NCBI GenBank assembly: GCA_009760885.1
Contig: CM019713.1
Span: forward strand, 21,646,427 to 21,710,426
Length of the DNA: 64,000 nt
Reading direction: 5' to 3'
Source: Achatina immaculata
Lineage: Eukaryota; Mollusca; Gastropoda; Stylommatophora; Achatinidae
A program made the position numbers and the translations under genes. This document shows positions 55,726 to 64,000 of the stretch, piece after piece. Below the pieces are notes generated by a model. The model made no database searches. It saw only the letters and a program-made list of their open reading frames with translations, and had not been told where the DNA came from. Positions within the stretch are counted from its first letter, which is position 1. Every line of letters starts with the position of its first letter.

Positions 55726-57660
55726 TTTCTTCTGCTGACGTCTTTTTCTTCTTCTGTTGACGTTTTTTTCTTCTTCTGTTGACGTCTTTTTCTTCTTCTA
55801 TTGACGTCTTTTTCTTCTTCTGTTGAGTTCTTTTTCTTCTTCTGTTGACGTCTTTCTCTTCTTCTGTTGACGTCTTTTTCTTCTTCTGTTGACATCTTTT
55901 TCTTCTTCTGTTGACGTCTTTTTCTTCTTCTGTTGGTGTCTTTTTCTTCTTCTGTTGACGTCTTTTTCTTCTTCTGTTGACGTTTTTTTTTGTTCTTATT
56001 TTGACGTCTTTTTCTTCTTCTGTTGACGTTTTTTTTGTTCTTCTGTTGACGTCTTTTTCTTCTTCTGTTGACGTCTTTTTCTTCTTCTGTTGACGTTTTT
56101 TTTCTGTTGACGTCTTTTTCTTCTTCTGTTGACGTTTTTTTCTTCTTCTGTTGACGCCTTTTTCTTCTTCTGTTGACTTTTTTTTTCTTCTGTTGACGTC
56201 TTTTTCTTCTTCTGTTGACGTTTTTTTTGGTTCTTATTTTGACGTCTTTTTCTTCTTCTGTTGACTTCTTCTTCTGTTGACGTCTTTTTCTTCTTCTGTT
56301 GACGTCTTTCTCTTCTTCTGTTGACGTCTTTCTCTTCTTCTGTTGACGTCTTTTTCTTCTTCTGTTGATGTCTTCTTCTGTTGACGTTTTTTTTTTCTTC
56401 TGTTGACGTCTTATTCTTCTTCTTTTGACGTCTTTTTCTTCTTCTGTTGACGTCTTTTTCTTCTTCTGTTGACGTCTTTTTCTTCTACTGTTGACGTGTT
56501 ATTCTTCTTCTGTTGACGCATTTTTCTTCTTCTGTTGATTCTGTTGACGTCTTTCTCTTCTTCTGTTGACGTTTTTTTCTTCTTCTAATTCTGTCTTTTT
56601 CTTCTTCTGTTGGTGTCTTTTTCTTCTTCTGTTGACGTCTTTTTCTTCTTCTGTTGACGCCTTTTTATTCTTCTGTTGACGTCTTTTTCTTCATCTGTTG
56701 ACGTCTTTCTCTTCTTCTGTTGACGTCTTTTTCTTCTTCTGTTGGTGTCTTTTTCTTCTTCTGTTGACATCTTTTTCTTCTTCTGTTGACGTCTTTTTCT
56801 TCTTCTGTTGGTGTCTTTTTCTTCTTCTGTTGACGTCTTTCTCTTCTTCTGTTGACGTCTTTTTCTTCTTCTGTTGACGTCTTTTTCTTCTTCTGTTGAC
56901 GTCTTCTTCTGTTGACGTCTTTTTCTTCTTCTGTTGACGTTTTTTTTTGTTCTTCTGTTGACGTCTTTTTCTTCTTCTGTTGACGTCTTATTCTTCTTCT
57001 GTTGACGCCTTTTTCTTCTTCTGTTGATTCTGTTGACGTCTTTCTCTTCTTCTGTTGACGTTTTTTTCTTCTTCTAATTGTGTCTTTTTCTTCTTCTGTT
57101 GGTGTCTTTTTCTTCTTCTGTTCACGTCTTTTTCTTCTTCTATTGATTCTGTTGATGTCGTTTTCTTCTTCTGTTGATTCTGTTGACGTTTTTCTCTTCT
57201 TCTGTTGACGTCTTTTTCTTCTTCTGTTGACATCTTTTTCTTCTTCTGTTGACGTCTTTTTCTTCTTCTGTTGACGTCTTTTTCTTCTTCTGTTGAGTTC
57301 TTTTTCTTCTTCTGTTGACGTCTTTTTCTTCTTCTGTTGACGTCTTTTTCTTCTTCTGTTGACGTCTTTTTCTTCTTCTGTTGACTTCTTCTTCTGTTGA
57401 CTTCTTCTTCTGTTGACTTCTTCTTCTGTTGACGTCTTGTTCTTCTTCTGTTGACTTCTTCTTCTGTTGACGTCTTTTTCTTCTTCTGTTGACGTCTTTT
57501 TCTTCCTCTGTTGACTTCTTCTTCTGTTGACGTCTTTTTCTTCTTCTGTTGACTTCTTCTTCTGTTGACGTCTTTTTCTTCTTCTGTTGACGTCTTTTTC
57601 TTCTTCTGTTGACTTCTTCTTCTGTTGACGTCTTTTTCTTCTTCTGTTGACGTCTTCTTC
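55726..57660. repeat. 22-bp pyrimidine-rich array, about 87 units
   Basis: The unit is GACGTCTTTTTCTTCTTCTG plus TT. Frequent shortened units (GACTTCTTCTTCTGTT) and T-run expansions. The plus strand is strongly pyrimidine-biased. Minus frames read basic-acidic repeats (STEEEKDVNRRRKRRQQKKK) that mimic a charged coiled-coil protein and should be ignored. Confidence 0.95.
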
Positions 57661-57727
57661 TTGGCGAGGACGTCTAAAGATCTGGTTACTCTGTATTGCA
57701 GGCCAGTGTTCAGTTAACAGTCAGTTT

Positions 57728-58105
57728 CTTCCCAAAACAAAATAAGTTTCTTCCCAAAACAAAATAAGTGTCTTATAAAACAAAATAAATTTCTTATAAA
57801 ACAAAATAAGCTTCGTATAAAACAAAATAAGCTTCGTATAAAACAAAATAAGTTTCTTATAAAACAAAATAAGTTTCTTATAAAACAAAATAAGCTTCGT
57901 ATAAAACAAAATAAGTTTCGTATAAAACAAAATAAGTTTCGTATAAAACAAAATAAGTTTCGTATAAAACAAAATAAGTTGCGTATAAAACAAAATAAGC
58001 TACGGCAAAAAAAAAACTATTAAATTTCTTAAAAACGGCAAAATAAGTTTTGTATAAAACAATATAAGTTTCGTAAAAAAAAACAAAATAAGTTTGATAT
58101 AAAAG
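57728..58105. repeat. 21-bp tandem array, about 17 units
   Basis: The unit is AAGTTTCTTATAAAACAAAAT with CTTCGTAT and TTTCGTAT variants. The right end decays (57,995-58,105). Confidence 0.93.
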
Positions 58106-58935
58106 AAAATTCCACCACGACGCTTCTTTGTTGTGAACTAAAAAAAAAAAAAGATCTATGTGTGGTATAACTTACTCTTTGATCTGAAATTCTTTTTCTA
58201 CGTTTCCTTTGCTCTTGTCTAAATTAGAACAATTTTATGTTCCCGACTTCTCTTGTTAAACAATTCATAAATCTGTCCACATTTTGTTGTTTTGTTTTTC
58301 TTCAAGCGTTCACTGTTTATTCTGGTTGCCTTCATTTTGTGTCAGACGTTCCACATTTTTTGTAAAAAAAAATGATTATTTTTCGTTCAAAACTAGAATC
58401 TCAAAGATTCGTAGGAAAATGGGGGAGTGAAATTGATTAGGCATGAACTGGAGAGTGCAAGAATGACGAGGTGAATTTCTCATCAAAGACTGGATTCTTT
58501 TCAACAGAGTTTAGCACATATTTAATCATTTCTGACATGTCTGCAAATTCTAGCCACCCACGAATAGAAACAATCCAGGATAGATCCCAGTACAGCTAGA
58601 TTTCTAGGATAGATCACGTTACAGCTAGATTTCGAGGATAGATCACATTACAGCTAGTTTTTTTAGAGAAACAAGAGTTGTTCATTCTACTGTTTGATGG
58701 AATTTGAGTTCAATGGTTAACCATTGTTTATTGACAATTCACATTAATAGTGTAGGGAAGCAGTGGAAGAGCAGGAACATGCATGAGATAGATGGAGGCA
58801 GTTAGATAAACCCTGAAAATCCCCTTATCTGAAGCCATCGACGGAGACTTGTTAAGAAGTGTATCTGCCTCTGAAACTTGACTGACGAAGGCGATGAGAC
58901 ATGACAAAACAGACTGCTTATTAATTACTGTTACG
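58106..58935. other. Unique spacer of about 830 bp with a 28-bp triplet
   Basis: Three copies of AGGATAGATCACATTACAGC-like units with TAGATTTC at about 58,575-58,658. The rest is AT-rich with no supported gene. Confidence 0.55.
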
Positions 58936-59134
58936 TTTGGAGTTCTACGGAGTCCAAAGGCTAGCGGAGAGTCCGTACACAAACCGACAGAAGACGACGG
59001 GAAACCACTGTTGTAGTTCCCAAGAACAATTATGCTTATTCAGAGTAATAGATTTGTCAGGAACAAAGTTAATGGATGTTCCTCTGGAACAGCCTCGTCT
59101 GGTAGGACAGCTCACGAGCCACAGGTGAGGCCAG

Positions 59135-61178
59135 ATCGTCATCAAGCTACTGGTGGCAAAACTAACAAAAGACTGGCAACGTGGTGCAGCCCAGACAAAA
59201 GGACTTTTAACCAGATAGACTACGTATTAACCAACAAACGATTCCACAATGCATTACTGACAACAGAAACCATGCCAGGAGCTGACTGAAATAGCGACCA
59301 TGATCCACTCCGTGGAAAAATTAGAATAAAGCTAAAGAAAGCGTGCACAAAAGTGAGAAACATCAAACTGAATACAGAACTCCTTAAAATTTACCACGAA
59401 CTGTGATAACAATACAAAGTTATTATAACAAATAGATACAATGCAATATCAAAGAAAGATAGTATAGATGAACAATGGGCAATGTTAAGAGATTCTATCC
59501 ACCAAACTGTGAAGGAGATAATACCACAGACAAAAATAAGTCCCTAAAAATAAATGGATAACAGACGACATCCTAGGCCTGATGGACAACAGAAGGAGGA
59601 GTGCAAATAACCAAGAAAAATATAGCAAGATAAATAAAGAAATAAGACGCAAATGCAGAGAAGCAAAGGAAGCGTGTTTAAATGAACATGCAGACAAATA
59701 AAGGACTCCCATAATAAAGACAGCAAAAACATGCCCAAACGAATTAGTGAATTCACAAGCAGGAAGACAAAATATACCACAGGATGCCTGAAATCAAAAG
59801 AAGGTAAAATGTTAATGGAAAAAGAAGACATTGTGGACAGAGTACATCAGTGAGCTATATGGAGTAGAAAGACAAGAATTAACACCAGATATACTGTGAT
59901 GTACCACCAATACTTGAAGATGGAATCATAGATGCCATCAAACACACGAAGAAAGGAAAAGTGACTGGGCCTGATAATATAACAATAGAAGAAATAAAGG
60001 CACTAGAGGAGACAGGAATAAAAATAATAACCAAGTTACTGAATGACATTTACAACAGTGGTTATATGCCCAGTAACTTGCTTAAATCCACGTTTATAGC
60101 ACTACCAAAGAAACCAGGTGCAAAGGAATGAGACGACCATCGGACTATCAGCCTCTCATGTCACATAACGAAGCTACTTCTCAGAATCATTATGAGAAGA
60201 ACAAGGAACAAGATAAAAATGGAAATAGCAGATGAACAGTTTGGATTTGTTGAAGGAAAGGGAACACACAATGCCATTTATGCTTTACGAACACTAACAG
60301 AAAGAGCTTTAGAAGTACAGAAAGATCTCTACTTATGCTTCATTGATTACACCAAGGCATTCGACATGGTGAAACATAATGAATTTATTAAAATACTTAA
60401 AGACATCAATATAGACGGCAAAAACATGAGAATTGTAAAATATCTATACTGGCAACAAGAAGTAGCAATTCTAGTTGAAAATAGAACTGGAAAATATCAA
60501 CCTATAAAACAAGGTGTGCGACAAAGACTATGGTTATATCTAAGAAACAGAATCCACCAGCATGCAGTATAAAATTAAACAGAACTATTCTAAAGCAGGT
60601 GCAGAAATTCAAATACCTTGGAGCAGTAATAACTTCAGATGGGAAATGCAGAACAGAAATTAGGAACAGAATAGGCCAAGCAAAGACTGCATTTCAGAGA
60701 ATGAGAAACATATTAGCTAACACATCCTTATCAATGAATGTTAGAAAACGAGTCCTAAAATGCTATATTGAACCTATCTTGTTATATGGAAGTGAATCAT
60801 GGACAATAGGCAGGTCTGCACAAAAATCATTGGAAGCAGCAGAAATGTGGTTTATTAGAAGAATGTTGCGAATCCCCTGGACAGCAAAAATAACTAATGA
60901 AGAATGTATGAGAAGAGCTGAAGAGACAAAAAATGTTGCCAAAAAAATAAGAGAGAGACAATGTACTTTCATAGGACATGCAATGAGAAGAGGGGGTATT
61001 GAAAATATTATAACAACAGGAAAAATAGAAGGAAGAAGATCAAGAAAAGACCAAGAGAAATGATACTGGACAGTCTGACGGGATGGTGTGAGAGGAGATC
61101 ACCAACTAAGCTGATGGGCTGCATGAAAGATCGTGTACTCTGGAGAAACATAATAGCCAACGCCAGTCGGCACTGCAC

Positions 61179-61180
<2 letters not shown>
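59135..61180 (+). pseudogene. Family I LINE: AP-endonuclease end, reverse transcriptase, C-terminus
   Basis: From the left: RLATWCSPDKRTFNQIDYVL, then MPGAD, stop, NSDHDPL (C-terminal part of the exonuclease-endonuclease-phosphatase domain with its SDH motif); linker; GPDNITIEEIKALEETGIKI, then LPKKPGAKE, stop, DDHRTISL, then EQFGFVEGKGTHNAIYALRT and LYLCFIDYTKAFDMVKHNEF (RT motif A), then YQPIKQGVRQ. Here the text jumps to MVISKKQ and FKYLGAVITSDGKC, so motif B's end, the YADD box and the following helix are deleted. Then KCYIEPILLYGSESWT, EMWFIRRMLRIPWTAK, RQCTFIGHAMRRG and TTGKIEGRRSRKDQEK. At least three in-frame stops plus frameshifts. The tail ends at (GAT)n. Confidence 0.9.

Positions 61181-61270
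<90 letters not shown>
61181..61270 (+). repeat. (GAT)n 3' tail of the family I LINE, about 30 units
   Basis: A pure GAT run following GGCACTGCACAT at the end of the LINE. The minus-strand poly-Ile frame is its shadow. Confidence 0.95.
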
Positions 61271-61271
<1 letters not shown>

Positions 61272-61506
61272 GCTTGAAGTGAAAGCTGTTTTAGCATGGC
61301 TGTGTTTTCTTCATACGGTTTTTATAGCTTCTATCAGACTTTCTAGCATTATTAACAACGAAATGAATTTTACGGATTCTCTGTTAATCCTGACATTTAT
61401 TTAAACCATGACTTGCTTGCCCTTTCTCGTCATGAGTTCTCCTTGCACTTTGTATAGCGAGCATAATTACATAGCAGTGCATCTTCTTATCATGAGTTCT
61501 CACTCT
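61271..61506. other. Unique spacer, nothing recognised
   Basis: Contains TCATGAGTTCTC words near 61,428 and 61,490 that anticipate the 36-bp array. Confidence 0.5.
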
Positions 61507-61598
61507 ACTCCGGTAGGACGAGCAGCCGTCTAACCACGAGAGAACAGCGTACTATCGACTTAGCCAACTAGCACCCAGGGTGCTCGTCCTACCGGAGT
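61507..61598. repeat. Perfect 18-bp inverted repeat with 56-bp loop
   Basis: The left arm is ACTCCGGTAGGACGAGCA at 61,507-61,524. The right arm is its exact reverse complement, TGCTCGTCCTACCGGAGT, at 61,581-61,598. Confidence 0.9.
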
Positions 61599-61625
61599 CC
61601 GTGTTCGAATCCCAGGTAATTCTCT
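61520..61625. mobile_element. Pair of head-to-head tRNA-like (SINE-like) fragments
   Basis: On the plus strand the right arm is followed by GTTCGAATCCC at 61,603-61,613, a good pol III B box. On the minus strand the left arm is preceded by TGGTTAGACGG (complement of 61,526-61,536), close to the A-box consensus. Both arms occupy the tRNA position between A and B boxes. A likely reading is two inverted fragments of one tRNA-derived SINE head, neither complete. No acceptor-stem pairing or body is evident, so the family is unknown. Confidence 0.5.
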
Positions 61626-61699
61626 TGTGACTTTTCTTTCTCTCACGTCTCACTAAAGTGCTTTGTCTACGATTTTTTCGAGGTTTAATCATACAATAT

Positions 61700-62790
61700 T
61701 TGTTCTCTTCTTCTCGTGAGTTCTCCTTACCTAGCAATGCATCTTCTTACATTGAGTTCTCCTTACCTAGCAATGGATCTTCTTAAAATGAGTTCTCCTT
61801 ACCTAGCGATACATCTTCTTATCATGAGATCTCAGTTAACAATACATCTTCTTAACATGAGTTCTCACCTAGCATTGCGTCTTCTTATCATGCGTTTTCC
61901 TTTCTTAGCAATGCAACTTCTTCTCGTGAGTTCTCCTTACCTAGCAATGCATGTGCTTATCATGAGTTATCCTTAGTTAGCAATGCATCTTCTTCTTGTG
62001 AGTTCTCCTTACCTAGCAATGTATCTTCTTACATTGAGTTCTCTTTATGTATCAATGCATCTTCTTATCATGAATTCTCATTACCTAGCAATGCATCTTC
62101 CTATCATGAGTTCTCCTTACCTAGCACTGCACCTTCTTATTATGAGTTGTCCTTAACCTAGGGAACCATCGTCTTATCATGAGTTCCCAGCTAACAATAA
62201 ATTTTCTTAATATGACTTCTCCTTACCTAGCGATCCATCTTCTTATCATGAGTTCTCAGCTAACAATACATCTTCTTAACATGACTTCTCCTTGCCTAAC
62301 AATGCATCGTCTTATCATAAGTTCTACTTACCTAGCAATGCATCTTCTTACAATGAGTTATCATTACATAGCAATGCACCGCCTTATCATTAGTTCTACT
62401 TACGTAGCAATGTATTTTCTTACAATGAGTTCTTCTTACACTGCAATTCATCTTCTTATCATGAGTTCTTCTTACTCAGCAATGCATCGTCTTATCATAA
62501 GTTCTACTTACCTAGAAATGGATCTTCCTATCATGAGTTCTACTTACCTAGCAATGCATCTTCATATCATCAGTTCTACGACCTAGCAATGCATCTTCAT
62601 ATCATCAGTTCTACGACCTAGCAATGCATCTTCATATCATCAGTTCTACGACCTAGCAATGCATCTTTTTATCATGAGTTCTACTTACCTAGTAATGCAT
62701 CTTCTTCTCATCAGTTCTACTTACGTAACAATACATCTTCTTATCATGAGTTCTCCTTACCTAGTGATGCATCTTCTTCATAACAAGCTC
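61700..62790. repeat. 36-bp tandem array, about 30 units
   Basis: The unit contains TGAGTTCTCCTTACCTAGCA and ATGCATCTTCTTATCA, with substitutions and short deletions. Plus-strand frames read MSSPYLAMHLLI repeats at 61,716-61,976 and 62,179-62,586 because 36 is a multiple of three. Confidence 0.94.
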
Positions 62791-62944
62791 TCTGACTAAA
62801 CAACATTAGTGGTTACCTCATATAGTTTCAAAACATCGTATCCGCTGACATTCTCAGTTTTTTTTCCATGTTTTGTGTGGAAGAAACAAATCTCTCGTAT
62901 AATCATCTCCACCATCATAGAGACACTGACAGTTAAGTTTCTAG
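62791..62944. other. Short unique spacer
   Basis: Nothing recognised. Confidence 0.5.
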
Positions 62945-62949
62945 TTCAC

Positions 62950-63293
62950 CTTTCTCAATGTTCTCTCATCATATGTTCTATCTAACATGACACTTCCTCC
63001 TTGTTCTATCTAACACGACACTCCCTCCTTGTTCTATCTAACATGACACTCCCTCCTTGTTCTATCTAACATGACACTTCCTCCTTGTTTTATCGAACAT
63101 GACACTCCCTCCTTGTTCTATCTAACATGACACTTCCTTCTTGTTTTATCTGACATGACACTTTCTCCTTGTTCTATCTAACATGATACTTCCTTCTTGT
63201 TTTATCTGACATGACACTTTCTCCTTGTTCTATTTAACATGACACTTCCTTCTTGTTTTATCTGACATGACACTTTCTCCTTGTTCTATTTAA
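62950..63293. repeat. 28-bp tandem array, about 12 units
   Basis: The unit is TTGTTCTATCTAACATGACA plus CTTCCTCC. Towards the right a 56-bp dimer forms by alternating TTCCTTCTTGTTTTATCTG with TTTCTCCTTGTTCTATTTA. Confidence 0.93.
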
Positions 63294-63295
63294 CA

Positions 63296-63703
63296 TCGTT
63301 AGAGATCTCTACAATGGATATGTTTGTGCAGTCAAGATGGAAGTAGGAATGAGCGAAACAGGCTTGAAAAAAGGAAGTATATTATCTCCCTTGCTTTTTG
63401 GAACTGCCAAAGACTTTATAATGAAAAGATGCTGTACAGGTAAAACCGGCATTGACTGGGTACATGGGACCCAAATAGAAGATCTTGATTTTGCAGATGA
63501 CATAAATCTTATCAGTGACAATGTGAAATCGATGCAGTAAAAAACAGATTCCCTGTCTTCCTTGGCTAGCAAACAGGTCTTGAAATTAACAAAGACAAAA
63601 CAAACATAATGAAATTTCTCGTTAATCGAGAAGGAAAAATATAAGTAGAAGAAACAGCTGTTGACAAAGTAAACTAATTTGCATACCTTGGCAGCTACAT
63701 TTT
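63296..63703 (+). pseudogene. RTE-like LINE (family II) palm fragment with FADD box
   Basis: The plus frame reads VRDLYNGYVCAVKMEVGMSE, then GLKKGSILSPLLFGTAKDFI, then IEDLDFADDINLISDNVKSM, stop at 63,538, then decayed text and VNxFAYLGSYI (x = stop). These are RT motifs B (normally GVRQGC.LSP, here LKKGSILSP), C (FADD, both Asp present) and the start of the thumb. The LEDLDFADDI form of motif C is typical of the RTE clade. It is joined to a satellite on the left and to another LINE on the right. Confidence 0.87.
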
Positions 63704-64000
63704 ACGACCCCATAACAATTGGAGGTTATGAAATACCGGAGATTAGATATGCTGATGACACAGTATTACTGTCCACAACACAAAAAGGAATGGAAAAACT
63801 AATTATGTCAGTCCGTAAAAACAGCGAAGAGCAAAACCTCTATCTTAATGTGAAGAAAACTAAATTGATGACAACTGACAAAACAAACAAGGCAGATGAA
63901 ATATGTATCAATGAGGAAAAACTGGAAGAAGTGAAGAGTTTTGAATATCTTGGATCACTATCTAACTAATAATGGAGATACAATGAGGGAAATTAAAAGG
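63704..64000 (+). pseudogene. Family III LINE fragment with intact YADD box, cut by window edge
   Basis: The plus frame 63,679-63,969 from about 63,711 reads PITIGGYEIPEIRYADDTVL, then MEKLIMSVRKNSEEQNLYLN, VKKTKLMTTD and EEVKSFEYLGSLSN. A frameshift follows, and NNGDTMREIKR-like text continues to the edge. RT motif C has both Asp residues, and motif D (LYLNVKKTK) follows at the normal distance. Everything upstream of motif C is missing and replaced by the family II fragment. The right side lies outside the window. Confidence 0.87.

Noticed and set aside
55575..57233. Charged coiled-coil protein (Lys/Glu/Arg repeats) on the minus strand
   Set aside because: Frames are short, repeatedly broken and fully explained by the 22-bp TTCTTCTGTTGACGTC array.

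Overview
This is a stretch of an invertebrate animal genome with no intact cellular gene that I can recognise. It has no operons, ribosome binding sites or bacterial gene families. It holds at least 35 unrelated tandem arrays and the broken remains of several LINE (non-LTR retrotransposon) families. Several of the reverse-transcriptase (RT) variants recall those common in mollusc genomes, but that is an impression from memory and not an identification.

Layout. 1-4.5 kb: 33-, 38-, 32-, 21- and 28-bp arrays. 4.66-8.83 kb: a 19-bp array plus spacer carried as a 1,799-bp tandem duplication, then a 43-bp array. 8.85-11.58 kb: 22-, 17-, 23- and 22-bp arrays. 12.4-16.7 kb: an exact 1,056-bp duplication and a long degenerate array. 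17-21.7 kb: trinucleotide arrays, a LINE tail, a 39-bp array split by a LINE 3' end with a 19-bp target-site duplication, and an RTE-like relic inside a 15-bp array. 22.9-34 kb: an RT fragment fused to a 32-bp satellite of about 100 units, then three copies of a composite unit of about 2.3 kb. 34-39.3 kb: a 16-bp satellite of about 330 units. 39.4-48.7 kb: arrays broken up by LINE relics of four kinds. 48.9-58.1 kb: 33-, 29/58-, 41-, 29-, 23-, 22- and 21-bp arrays with one more LINE 3' end. 58.1-64 kb: a near full-length LINE relic lacking its catalytic box, a tRNA-like inverted pair, 36- and 28-bp arrays, and two LINE fragments joined head to tail at the right edge.

Five LINE lineages can be told apart: (I) an AP-endonuclease LINE with CYIEPILLYG and RRMLRIPWT motifs at 45.5 and 59.1 kb; (II) an RTE-like family with DFADDI and NQFAYLGSYI at 19.6 and 63.3 kb; (III) a family with YADDT and SFEYLGSL at 42.4 and 63.7 kb, probably also 23.0 kb; (IV) a CR1/L2-like family with AAHLWNTLP and tetranucleotide tails at 6.1, 7.9, 41.4 and 54.5 kb; (V) a LINE with a CCHC knuckle and a restriction-like nuclease C-terminus at 44.1 and 17.9 kb. 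Two other tails (17.3 and 48.3 kb) are less certain. All copies are broken.

The most notable locus is 45.5-47.3 kb. Three separate segments of one LINE reading frame, including the former YADD catalytic box, have each been amplified into an in-frame minisatellite. It looks like a direct view of satellite arrays being born from retrotransposon coding sequence. Nearly all long open frames in the window are by-products of tandem repeats and should not be read as genes.
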